NCBI GenBank assembly: GCA_030248195.1
Contig: JASAND010028335.1
Span: 62,001 to 126,000, forward strand
Direction: 5' to 3'
DNA: 64,000 nucleotides
From: Trissonchulus latispiculum
Lineage: Eukaryota; Nematoda; Enoplea; Enoplida; Ironidae
Each line of letters opens with the position of its first letter. Position 1 is the first letter of the stretch. Positions 21,020 to 30,927 of this stretch are shown here, piece by piece. A model generated the notes under the pieces. That model ran no database searches. It saw only the letters and a program-made list of their open reading frames with translations, and was not told where the DNA came from. A program made the position numbers and the translations under genes.

Positions 21020-21397
21020 CTAGAGCAGTCTGGGGGGGGGGGTGGAACATATCAGCTTTCCTCGTTTCACTACTGGAATAATCTTCGCGCGGCGCCACGC
21101 AGTCGGGACCACCCCCGATAGCCAGGACCGATTAAAGAGTTCGAGCAGTGCTTCATGGCCCTTCTGGCTCAGGTTCTTCAGCATTTCATTAGAGATCTGA
21201 TCTAGGCCGGCAGCCTTTTTGAGCGGTAGGTCGTTGATGGCTGCATGGTATTCTTCCTTGCTGAAGGGGCTGCACGTGGATGGCAGGGCAGACGTTTGGC
21301 AGTGGCATTGCTGTCTTAGGTCATGATTGACCCCCCGGAGGAGGGGCCTGTCCTCCTTTGACGTTCTCAGGTGGCTCACTCTGGCATATTCCTTCAC
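21020..21397 (-). pseudogene. Remnant of LINE reverse transcriptase N-terminal block
   Basis: Contains FSKEEYHAAINDLPLKKAAG, then LDQISNEMLKNL and TAWRRAKIIPVVKRGK, the conserved beginning of LINE reverse transcriptase. The sequence then breaks off; the catalytic FADD-type block and thumb are absent and RNase H begins about 90 bases later. An internal deletion of well over 1 kb is inferred from usual LINE length. Confidence 0.85.
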
Positions 21398-21699
21398 AAA
21401 TCCTCTAGCCTTGTCGCGTTGGTAGACAGTTGTTTGGCACCGAGCAGCAGGGATTGTCCGGATGCTGTGTTTGTATTCTTCCCATCAATAGACCTCAGCG
21501 TTCTCATGACCTTGGCAGGATTGGTTCTGGGGGACAATGTAGCAACGAAATCCTGCCAGCTGGAGCGCTTGGCTTCCATGATCATTGCTGATAGAGAACG
21601 TTCCCTCCATCGAAGCCTGGATTCTTCGGATTTGGACCTGAGAAAGGCCCTCTTCCGGGATCTGGCTTCGGTGAGGACAGCGGCGATTTCGTCTGACCA

Positions 21700-22578
21700 T
21701 CAGCACTTAGGGATTCTGCGCCGATTCCGTGGAATGTTATCGGCAGCTGCTTGGAGGATGACTTGGGTTAGCAGGCGGTTCAGACGGTGAACTGACAGTT
21801 GCTGATCCGGAGGAGAGATCTGCAGGAGTTCGTCCGTTCGTGCCCGGAATCCAGGCCAGTCGGCTCTTTCGTAGCAGAAGTATCGCTTGATGGGGGGTTT
21901 GCCGAGCGAGCAAGATAGGGTCAAGTCACAAAGTATTGGGCTGTGGTCAGAGATGGGGGCATCCAGAACTTGCCAGGAAAAGCGGCCGTTCCAGGCAGAG
22001 TGGAGGATGGTTAGGTCAGGGCTGGACTTCCCGCCAGTTTGCGGGTTCAGTCTGGTGGGAGTACCTTCGTTTGCCAGGGTCAAGCCGGAAGAGAGGATCC
22101 AGTCCTCAACAGATTCCCCTACCGAGTTAGGGGGCTGTAGGTGGTCCCAGGCGGCCGCATGGGCGTTGAAGTCACCAGAAACCACTGCTCTTCTCTGGGA
22201 GCAGATGTAGGATGGATCAAAGTTCTGTTGACGTTGGTCTTGGGCGACATTGACAATAGGGGGAACATAGATGTTGGACAGGAGGATAGGGCCAGACCCG
22301 GACTGGATATGAATCACCACTGCGTCGGTGGTGAGGTCTGTCGGGGCTAAGTAGTTTCTATCATCAACCGAATATCCGATCCCTTTCCTGATAAGCGTGG
22401 CAACTCCGCCCCCAGTCTTGTGCCCTTGGTCCTCCGGTAGGCATGAACTTCGTCGAATTGTTTCAGGCCGACGGTCTCCCCAGGCCTAAGCCAGGTTTCT
22501 TGTAGCAGAATAACGTCCACTTCCAGATCCTCTGCCATTTTCTCGAGGATTGGCCGCTTTCTGCCAATCGACCCGACG
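21700..22578 (-). pseudogene. APE-type endonuclease of the LINE (frameshifted)
   Basis: Starts KLRILQWNVGSIGRKRPIL (near 22578), then VDVILLQETWL with the catalytic Glu. After a frame change near 22320-22370 come SNIYVPP, GDFNAHAAAWD (near 22150), SSPDLTIL and SDHSPILCDL (near 21935), the standard catalytic motifs. This enzyme nicks target DNA for target-primed reverse transcription. Confidence 0.88.
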
Positions 22579-22594
22579 TTCCATTGGAGGATTC

Positions 22595-23125
22595 TCAGTT
22601 TGTTTCTTCCCTTGGGCCTGGGTTGCTGATCACTAGAGTTGGGCCAGGTAGGAGGGGGAATTGCAGAACCAGCTGCAGAGTTAGAGGGGAGGGCAGGAAG
22701 AGATGGGGAGGGCGCAGTAGGGGCAGGACGGGCAGAGGGCGAGGGCGGCCGGGGTCCAGCCGCCGGGTTGGCTGTACAGTTCGGGCAGTTGTAGTTGTCC
22801 ACATCCCACTGAGAAAGGGCCGAATTTCGCGGGTGGACAGATTGGAGCATTTTCCGCTATGGACCCATAGCCTACAGGTCCTACATTTCACCGAAAAGTC
22901 ACGATAGCCGACCCCTTTCCCACAAGATGAGCAGGGCCACCTAGGGGCAGTGGTGGCGGGTGGCGGCCCTGGGTTGGGCTCGATATCACCGGCAGCCAGC
23001 AGGAGGGCCCAGTACGCCGGATTACCGGGTCCTCCCATCAAAAACCCGACTGATGAGGTTCTTCGCTTCTGAGAAGGGTAGCAACCACGGGGATGTGAAG
23101 TCCATTTGGTGGGAAGCCGCCCCAC
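22595..23125 (-). pseudogene. LINE N-terminal region: 2A-like motif and PHD finger
   Basis: The 176-residue frame starts MGRLPTKWTS and contains WALLLAAGDIEPNPGPPP, then a zinc finger CSSCGKG, VKCRTCRLWVHSGKC of PHD type. The finger's last C-x2-C pair (CPNC) lies in another frame, showing a frameshift near 22800-22830. PHD fingers and 2A-like sequences are both known at the N termini of some APE-type LINE proteins. The linker after the finger is Pro/Ser-rich. Confidence 0.8.
22964..22987 (-). other. 2A-like translational recoding motif
   Basis: Encodes DIEPNPGP, matching the 2A consensus D-x-E-x-N-P-G-P exactly, preceded by a hydrophobic LLLAAG. In known 2A peptides the ribosome skips the last Gly-Pro bond, releasing the upstream peptide. 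Here it would separate a peptide of about 50 residues from the PHD/endonuclease protein. Activity not shown. Confidence 0.8.
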
Positions 23126-23411
23126 TGCGGCAAAGCGGACATCTTCGGGGCAGATGTTTAAGTTTCAGTTCCTTCACTTTGGATTATTTTAGACACTAAA
23201 GCCATTGCCATTCCAGATTTCCGCAAATGTCATAGCGTCATAATAGCGTCATATAATACAATATTTTCACTAGCTAATTGTTAAAGATAGCTTCCAGCTA
23301 AAACAAGAAAAAATTATGGATACTTTGGGGACATGTTTTGTCCCTGAACGATATCCGCTGAAGTACCTCAAAAATGATAACGGCACCTCAGTAAAATGTG
23401 TAAAATTGTAC

Positions 23412-23557
23412 CTCAACACCGCTTGGAAGTGGACCTCCATCCGGTCCTACCCATCGGATCGGCACTGGATCATCAGTCCTGGCTACAATCTGGAATGACT
23501 CACCAGGCGACGCATCTTTATACGGAGGATCAATTGTGATTTGTGGAGGACCGGCTC
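23412..23557 (-). CDS. Ig-gene exon 8: first half of Ig5, no cysteine
   Basis: Reads AGPPQITIDPPYKDASPGES, then FQIVARTDDPVPIRWVGPDG, then GPLPSGVE before GTACAA. Core Trp kept. Very similar to exon 6. Confidence 0.93.
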
Positions 23558-23794
23558 CTAAATTGATGCAATCAGAGTGAAGAGTAAACAGTCATAAACA
23601 GGGCTACATACCACGCTTCCTATTTTCCCTTTGTATCTGTGAGGCGGAAATCTCTCCACGAAAATTGCTCAAAAACTATTAGCGCTGGCAAGAGTGTTCA
23701 CTTTTTCAATCCATCTTATTTTTGCCCAGATCTCAGGTCTCCCCACAGGCGTTACATGGAACTTTATACAGTGACAAATTAGAGAGAGACCAAC

Positions 23795-23912
23795 TTGTTT
23801 TAACTGTTGCAGGAGCTTCTCCAGTACCGCCAGGACCGGATGCGACTGCTCGATACTGTCCAGCCTGATCAGGACTGTAGTTGAGAAAATTTAGCACTCC
23901 GTTACCAAAGTC
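23795..23912 (-). CDS. Ig-gene exon 7: second half of Ig4, no cysteine
   Basis: 118 nt. Reads DFGNGVLNFLNYSPDQAGQY, then RAVASGPGGTGEAPATVKT. Near-duplicate of exon 9. Donor ACAA|GTTGGT. Confidence 0.93.
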
Positions 23913-24027
23913 CTAAAGCAACAAATTTACGATTAAAGCATTTCCAGTCTAGACATCCTATGTAAAGCATTAGTCAATTATGATACAAAGGGATCCATTT
24001 GTTATAATGCGTGTTCTAAATGTATAC

Positions 24028-24176
24028 CTCAACCCCATTGGGGAGTGGACCTCCATCCGGACCAATCCATCGAATGGGAACAGGCTGATCGGCTCTGGCG
24101 ACAACTTGGAAGGATTCGCCAGGCGATGCCTCCTTGTGAGGCGGATCAACAGTGACTCTGGGAGGACCAGCGGATT
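24028..24176 (-). CDS. Ig-gene exon 6: first half of Ig4, no cysteine
   Basis: Reads AGPPRVTVDPPHKEASPGES, then FQVVARADQPVPIRWIGPDG, then GPLPNGVE. Acceptor TTTCAG, donor GAG|GTATAC. Ig4 and Ig5 appear to be the most recent duplicates in the row. Confidence 0.93.
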
Positions 24177-24371
24177 CTGAAATATGTACGCAAACATAAA
24201 ATTACACCAGAATAGAATTATGATGAAAACATTTTTCACAATTTATGACAAAAAGTTAGCACTTTGCAACAAAAAAAATTGCTACCTAACAATTTATAAA
24301 AAGTAGAACCAGTAGAGTTTAGGGATTGGTGTTTCTTTTAAGCATATCAGAAACCAGGTAACTGTCTATAC

Positions 24372-24489
24372 CAGACTGAACAGTAGCTGTAGCTTCTGCC
24401 GTTCCGGCTGGACTTGTAGCGACTGCTCGATATCCTCCTTCTTGATCTGGACTGAATCTTTGGAATTCTAGAACCCCATTTCCTTGGTC
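24372..24489 (-). CDS. Ig-gene exon 5: second half of Ig3, no cysteine
   Basis: 118 nt. Reads DQGNGVLEFQRFSPDQEGGY, then RAVATSPAGTAEATATVQS. Donor TCTG|GTATAG. Separated from exon 4 by a 3.1-kb intron filled by two mobile elements. Confidence 0.92.
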
Positions 24490-24569
24490 CTAAAACAACG
24501 TTATACAGTTTTCAGTTATTCAACTCCTCCCTTCCGCATTACTCTGGCTTATATGCGCATGTTAAACAG

Positions 24570-24938
24570 TTAACTGGCATACTTTAGGGCTTTGAAAGTG
24601 GGGGAGGGGGAAGTGGGGGGGGCTTCCAAAAAGTGGGGGGGGGGCGAGCCAAAGATAAAATATACCGAAATTTTTAGCAAAAAATTAGCAGTTTTTTTGG
24701 TAAAAACACAAAAAATTGCTGTTTTTAAGCTTAAAATGAGCTTTGTAAGTCCATAAATTAGCTAAAAATTGAGAAAAGTTTTGAAAATTTGACCTCAAAA
24801 ATCTAATTTTTTGACACTTTTGTGCGACCCCCAAAAAGTGGGGGGCTTGCCGAAAAGTGGTGGGAGGGCGAAAGTGGGGGGGGGGTGGCTCCGAAAAGTG
24901 GGGGCCCCCACCCTTCCCCACTAAAAAATGCCAGGTTA
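24570..24938. mobile_element. G-rich MITE-like element
   Basis: Begins TTAACTGGCAT and ends ATGCCAGGTTAA, an imperfect inverted end. Inside, runs of AAGTGGGGGG surround an AT-rich core. Composition resembles the element at 43313-43694. No secure target duplication. Confidence 0.55.
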
Positions 24939-25194
24939 AGGTACAATAGTCACAATTGACGCTTTCAACCTCTAATCACGCAACTACCTAAAGAGTTGAT
25001 TTTAGCCAAGTATGTAATTTTGAAAACTTTCAGCGCTTTAGAACTTCAGTAGGGTCATATCTAAAAATATGCGTCCGAAGAGAATCAACCAAAAATGAGA
25101 CAACATACAGGTAGAATCGGTTGGAATTCCATTAATGTTGTACGTAAAATAATGTTAATAATGTTAATGAAATTACAGAAGGATCAAAAATAAA

Positions 25195-27554
25195 TTGGCC
25201 CAAATCCGTTATCTGGCATCTCATATAAACATTGTGCAGTCATCCTGCACAACTTTAAAATTTGTGCACAATAAAAATTCAGCACTGAAAAGTAATGCAA
25301 CCATGACAGAAAACAGGCATTTTCGTAAAGGGGGTCGTGCAAACATTTTATGTTCTCTAGCTTGAAACCGTTATCTGGCATGGACGTAAAACTGGAATTG
25401 AGACCGAACGGGAATGCCTGTACGTAAATCAACCCTCTTCATTCCCGAAGGGCAACAACCTTTTTCAGCGTTGAAGTTAAAACTGAAGTTAAAAAGACTT
25501 GCACATCACAAACACTGACTACTGCACCATTGTCTTCCAAACACTCATCTTCATTCCCGAAGGGCAACTGACTATTTCAACAAGTTGCAGATTTTATGTG
25601 TTGCGGAAATTGTCAAAACTGCTAAATTCGCATCTCACATTTGTGGCTTCAACTGGCTTTTCTGGGAATCTGTGGCAGGATTTCAGCAAGGTTCAGAAAC
25701 ATGATTTTGCAGGTAGAAGCCAACAATAGTGAGATGCCAATTTGGAAGGATTTTGGTAATTTCGCCTATGTTTAACACGTAGAACCAGCCACTTATTCCT
25801 TATAAAAATAAGTGGCAGGATTTTTCTAGCTTTAGAAACATGATTTTTGCAAGTAAATCCAAAAACAGTGAGATGCCAATTTGGCAGGATTTTGACAATT
25901 TCGCCTATGTTTAGCACATAAAACCTGCAACTTATTCCTATTAGGAATAAGTGGCAGGATTTTTCTAAGCATCAAAAAATGATTTTATGCAAGTAGAAGC
26001 CAAAAATAGTGAGATGCCAATTTGGCAGGATTTTTACAATTTCGCCTATGTTTAGCACGTAAAACCCCTGCCACATATTCCTATTAGGAATAACTGGCAG
26101 GATTTTTCTAAGCATCAAAAACAGATTTTATGCAAGTAGAAGTCAAAAATAGTGAGATGCCAATTTGGCAGGATTTTGACAATTTCGCCTGTTTAGCACA
26201 TAAAACCTGCCACTTATTCCTATTAGGAATAAGTGGCAGGATTTTTCGAAAGAAACATGATTTTTGTAAGTAGAAGCCAAAAACAGTGAGATGCCAATTT
26301 GGCAGGATTTTGAGAATTTCGCCTATGTTTAGCACGTAAAACCTGCCACATATTCCTATTAGGAATAACTGGCAGGATTTTTCTAAGCATCAAAAACTGA
26401 TTTTATGCAAGCAGAAGCCAAAAATAGTGAGATGCCAATTTGGCAGGATTTTGACAATTTCGCCTATGTTTAGCACGTAAAACCTGCCACATATTCCTAT
26501 TAGGAATACGTGGCAGGATTTTTCTAAGCTTTAGAAATCATATGCAAGTAGAAGCCAAAAATAGTGAGATGCCAATTTGGCAGGATTTTGACAATTTCGC
26601 CTATGTTTAGCACGTAAAACCTGCCACATATTCCTATTAGGAATACGTGGCAGGATTTTTCTAAGCTTTAGAAACATGATTTTTGCAAGTAGAAGCCAAA
26701 AATAGTGAGGTGCCAATTTGGCAGGATTTTGACAATTTCGCCTATGTTTAGCACATAAAACCTGCCACTTATTCCTATTAGGAATAAGTGGCAGATTTTT
26801 CTAAGCATCAAAAACTGATTTTATGCAAGTAGAAGCCAAAAATAGTGAGATGCCAATTTGGCAGGATTTTGACAATTTCGCCTATGTTTAGCACATAAAA
26901 CCTGCCACATATTCCTATTAGGAATACGTGGCAAGATTTTTCTAAGCTTTAGAAATATGATTTTTGCAAGTAGAAGCCAAAAATAGTGAGATGCCAATTT
27001 GGCAGGATTTTGACAATTTCGCCTATGTTTAGCACGTAAAACCTGCATCTTATTCCTAATAAGTGGCATACCTTTTTCCAAGCGAAGCAGTAAAAGCCAA
27101 AAAAGTGCAAAATGCCAGTTTGGCAGAATTCTGATATTCGCCTAGTTTATACACACAAAACCAGCCAATTGTTGATACAGGCATTTGCCCTTCGGGAATG
27201 AAGATGAGTGTTTGGAAGACAATGGTGCAGTAGTCACTGTTTGTGTTGTGCAAGTCTTTCTAACTTTAAGTCAAACTTTAACGTTGATAAAAGTACTTTC
27301 CCTTCAGGAATGAAGAGGTTCGATTTACAGGCACCCTAGTGGTATACTTTATGTCAATGTTGAGGAAGGTGCCAGATAACGTTTTAATGCTAGAGACGAG
27401 CAAATATTTACATGTTCTCCCGACCAAGATAAAATTCTTTATGTTGTGACAACTTGTTTTTTGAAAAGAGTTCAGCCAGTTGCACAAATTCAAAAGTTGT
27501 GCAGGATGGCTGCACAAATATTATATGAGATGCCAGATAACGGATTTGGGCCAA
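25195..27554. mobile_element. 2.36-kb foldback element with tandem core
   Basis: Inverted ends TTGGCCCAAATCCGTTATCT extend as diverged arms of about 500 bp (25195-25690 and 27070-27554), including shared blocks around CATTCCCGAAGGGCAA. Flanked by TAAA on both sides (25191-25194, 27555-27558), a likely 4-bp target duplication. The middle is a ten-copy tandem array. No transposase. It lies in the intron between Ig-gene exons 4 and 5. Confidence 0.88.
25730..27065. repeat. Ten-copy ~139-bp tandem array with hairpin in each unit
   Basis: Units recur about every 139 bp, each with CCAATTTGGCAGGATTTTG and TTTCGCCTATGTTTAGCAC. Each also carries a hairpin in which CCTGCCAC and ATTCC pair with GGAAT and GTGGCAGG. 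The first and last units are more diverged, as expected for an array growing from within. Confidence 0.92.
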
Positions 27555-27591
27555 TAAATTAAGCAAAAATACAGAATCAGTCGTCACATAC

Positions 27592-27746
27592 TCTAACTCC
27601 AGGGTGTAACGGTTGTCCGTTAGCTCTTTCCCAATGTATTCTTGGCTGCGGAGATCCAGTTGCTCTGGCGACAATTTGAAATTGCTCTCCTGGCTGGGCT
27701 GCCTTGAACTCCGGATCTACGGTTATTTCAGGACGACGTCCGCGTT
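27592..27746 (-). CDS. Ig-gene exon 4: first half of Ig3, no cysteine
   Basis: Reads RPEITVDPEFKAAQPGEQFQ, then IVARATGSPQPRIHWERANG, then QPLHPGVR before GTATGT. First domain of the cysteine-less block; W-E-R-A-N-G-Q-P-L core kept. Confidence 0.93.
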
Positions 27747-28166
27747 CTATAAGATATATGTTGTTCCTGCTTAAGAAATTTAATGATTGCATAGCAACCA
27801 CGGCTGATTGGCTGAAGATTACCGTAGCGGACGGATGACAGAAGAACAGCGTAAAGAAAGATGAGTACCAACATTAATGTTCATATTCGAGGATGTCAAA
27901 CAACACTAAAGGTGGAAAACTGAATTAGATTTCAAGCAATAAATTCACCAGTATAGAAATAAAATAAAATGACCTATTTTTCGGTTTTCCTCTGTGATTC
28001 TACAAGTGCTACTCCAGTTACTGATAAGCAGAGCTTTGGCATTCAAACTATATTTTCACAGTTCCACTACTGCGCTCAACTGTAAGTTATATATGTCTTG
28101 CATCTAAATTTTAAGCCCTAGGTAACAAAATTTTAACTGCTGTGTAAAACATGACTCAGTACATAC

Positions 28167-28433
28167 CAACAATTAACTGGGCTTTGGCGACTTCAGTGCC
28201 GCCACTGTTGGAAGCAGCACAGAAATAGGTCCCTTCATCATTAGCCTGAGCCTGATCAATGACCAAGATACCGTTTTCTTGAGTGATTCCTGGCCTCAAT
28301 GGGCCACCAGGGATCTGGTATCCCCAAGTTATCACAGGCGGGGGTTGACCACTGGCAGTGCAGCGGAATTCAACCTTTTCACCTTCAGGCACTGTTTGAT
28401 ATTCTGGACTGACTCGAATGACTGGTGAGGATG
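28167..28433 (-). CDS. Ig-gene exon 3: complete Ig2 with both cysteines
   Basis: A whole I-set domain in one 267-nt exon: SSPVIRVSPEYQTVPEGEKV, then EFRCTASGQPPPVITWGYQI, then ENGILVIDQAQANDEGTYFC and AASNSGGTEVAKAQLIV. Phase 1 on both sides, acceptor TTGCAG, donor GTATGT. Good anchor for family searches. Confidence 0.95.
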
Positions 28434-28637
28434 CTGCAATCAAAGGTACACATGATCGATTAGATTAACCCTCCACGTTCGAGAAAAGCAGTAAGCAAAC
28501 TACTAAATTACATTTATACGTATGTAACTACACTAGTTACATTTCCCACATTCCTAAAGCTATTAATACGCCTAGTATATACTTGGTACTGCTGCACGCT
28601 GCTACTTCATACAAGTTATGCAGTTCATTCAACATAC

Positions 28638-28818
28638 TCGCAATCTGCAGTGTCCCAGTGTCAGTAACTTCCTTGTCCGGAAGTGAGAGGACGCATTCGT
28701 ATTCGCCCTCATCTCCTTTTCCAACACTGCTGAGTCTTAAGATACCCGTTCTGGGATCCTCCGTGGCACCCCTGGGAAGACCAGGATATCCCTTTCGTCG
28801 CCACGACTGTACATGAAG
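28638..28818 (-). CDS. Ig-gene exon 2: second part of Ig1
   Basis: Reads LHVQSWRRKGYPGLPRGATE, then TGILRLSSVGKGDEGEYECV with the second cysteine, then TDTGTLQIA. Starts in phase 0 and ends in phase 1 (GCGA|GTATGT). Confidence 0.93.
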
Positions 28819-30820
28819 CTAAAAGAAGAAAAGTACACTGTAAGACGGATTCCACTTCAAAAGCTCTGTTAAGGCTGATAAACGAAACATTCATGTGAGC
28901 AATAGCCAGACTCCTATAGTGAAAATATCTGCTATCTCTTAACGGCACAGTCGCACCAAACTACTTTCCAAGCGGGATGGTGCAGTGGAAATGTTTTTAA
29001 TTCGCTCACTTTGCAGGTTCCCACAATCCCTCCCCCGCGAATCACTGTTCCGACCCCGAAATCACCCTTCCCGGGATTTATATGGTCCTCCTGGATTTTT
29101 TGTGTGCCAAACTACGTTTGCCAAAAATAGGATAATTTCAAAAATTCTTTTCTGCCTATTATTAGCCTAGCTTCAGGCGTTTTTGGGAGCTTCTTATGTC
29201 CTGCAAACAGGCAAAAATATTAACTACCTTTCTTACCACCCCTCCCTCCGAAAATCACCCTGGAAAGGGTCCACCAGGACCCCCTTCTCGAAAACCACTC
29301 CATAAACATATATTCGGACGGTCATAAGCAAGAAAACTGCAACTGGGCACTTGTGTATGTACATGACGTGTAGATGGAGAGGGGTGGACAAAACTTTCAC
29401 TTGGTTGCCCTTATGATTCAAAACATTTTTGACTCTAACTGAGACGGTGCCGCTAGAGTAAATCAAAGTTGATTTCAAAACTCTAATCGAAAGATCGCTA
29501 CGATCGATCAACACAATTTGTCACAGATTCGGAGTGCTGATTCAAAAATTAAAATAGGAGTTTCGATCAGAGCTTCATCGACAAATTTTCAAAAAATGAT
29601 GAAATTACGATTTTTCGCTTTTGCTTTTCGGAGAACTGATTTTCATGAAATCTCGACGCCTGATTCGGAATCAGCACTCTCCAAATTGCTCTGTAAGCGA
29701 CTTTCGCGAAAATGTTTTATTTCGGATCGATCGAACAGGCTGATCAATCGGGTGATTCGATCGATCTCTCGATTCCAGTTTCAAAATCATCGATTGACCC
29801 AAGGGCAACTTTTCAGCGAATTTAGAGAAAAAACTTTTTTGGGAGTCGGCCCGATGTTATAAAAACAGGGTAAAGGCTTATTTTTGGGTTAACCCCGAAA
29901 TTTTAGGGTTAGGCTAAAACTTGTATTATAAAGGTTTTGTGGGTTTAGGTTAACTTAACCCAGTTATCCTTAGAGTTAACCCCAATTTTTACCACACTTA
30001 GCTAAAATAATCACCTGACTCAGCTAACAAGGATTTAACCCGGTTATTTTTGGAGTTAATCCCATTTCTAACCCAACCTTGATTTTTGAGCCCTTTTATA
30101 AAAACTGCAAATAAGAAATTTGTAGTAAAACCGAAGTTTAAAAAAAGTCGACCACGAAGAAAAGCAATATGAAAAATGTAAATTCACTATCGAAAACATG
30201 TCTTCCAAAAAACTTTCGTTAATTTTTTACTCAAAATCTAATTAGGGTTAACGTCTAACCCTCCTCACTGAGAAACGAACCCTCCTGGGTTCGAAACCCA
30301 GGTTTGGTTATAACACTGGGTTAAGGGTTAACTCCAACCCTAACCCTAACCGCTTTGACGAAACATGGGTTTCGTTAACCCTGTATTTTATACTATTGGG
30401 TTAGGGTTAATATCTGGGTTTCTAACCCGGGTTAGCGATTTAACCAGGGTTAAATAGCTTTATAACATCGGCCCCAGGACAAAATTTTCTACTTCCCCCC
30501 CCCCACATAAGTGCCGTGCCATACAACTGTTCATGTTCAGTAGGAAATCAACTGTATAGTTCACATTAGTTTTTCAAGTGAACTGTAGTGAGTGCATAAT
30601 AAATATACACTAAATTGGGCTGCATCAAATTTAACGTGCAAGTATGGTACCCCGACCCCTCACCACCTCGTTTGAATGCAGTCCTTAAAATAAGATAACC
30701 TGCATACTATATATAGTTTTTTGTCCGTAATAACAAAAGTATATGCTTACGAAATCTCGACTATGATAATAATAATAATGCAATACAAAAGGGGAAATTA
30801 ATTCGCAGTACAAATCTTAC
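28819..30820. other. 2-kb intron
   Basis: Contains the TTAACCC-rich element at 29847-30475 and a CGATCGATC-rich stretch near 29480-29780 that looks like a decayed inverted repeat. The stretch at 29000-29300 has short GC-rich blocks without recognisable coding. Confidence 0.4.
29847..30475. mobile_element. MITE rich in GGGTTA/TTAACCC
   Basis: Outer ends are inverted: GGCCCGATGTTATAAA at the left and TTTATAACATCGGCCCC at the right. The interior carries many GGGTTA and TAACCC motifs in both orientations, probably subterminal repeats of a DNA element. Internal CCTGGGTTCGAAACCCAGG is a perfect hairpin. No target duplication could be fixed. Confidence 0.7.
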
Positions 30821-30927
30821 TTGTTCTTCCGTGTTTTCAACTACACACTGAAACTGGACGGTTGAGCCAGCGGGAACATTTTGATTTTTCGGCGGCAATA
30901 TTCTTACGGTTGGTTCCCGACCAGATC
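30821..30927 (-). CDS. Ig-gene exon 1 (most upstream seen): start of Ig1
   Basis: Reads SGREPTVRILPPKNQNVPAG, then STVQFQCVVENTEEQ with the first cysteine, before GTAAGA. Begins in phase 1 after TTTCAG, so at least one more coding exon must lie further right. None could be recognised in the remaining 33 kb. Confidence 0.92.

Larger units (their letters stand above)
19885..23152 (-). mobile_element. Non-LTR retrotransposon with RT core deleted
   Basis: Flanked by a perfect 14-bp target duplication GATGTTTAAGTTTC (19871-19884 and 23153-23166). The 3' end (left) closes with a short GAC trinucleotide tail, a microsatellite tail as in I/ingi/R1-type elements. Domain order on the minus strand: 2A-like motif, PHD finger, APE endonuclease, start of reverse transcriptase, RNase H, CCHC-type zinc finger. 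Reverse transcriptase motifs after the first block are missing and several frameshifts are present, so the copy is dead. It lies in the same orientation as the host gene, in the intron between exons 8 and 9. RNase H plus APE suggests the I/ingi side of LINE diversity. Confidence 0.93.

Noticed and set aside
25730..27065. CRISPR-like array of regular repeats
   Set aside because: The full 139-bp unit repeats without unique spacers, and the genome is eukaryotic.
25184..27253. Repeated short minus-strand frames with NRNKWQVL-like and ASHYFWLLLA-like segments
   Set aside because: By-products of the 139-bp array of the foldback element.
30283..30301. tRNA B-box-like CCTGGGTTCGAAACCCAGG
   Set aside because: A perfect hairpin inside the TTAACCC-rich MITE with no A box or cloverleaf around it.
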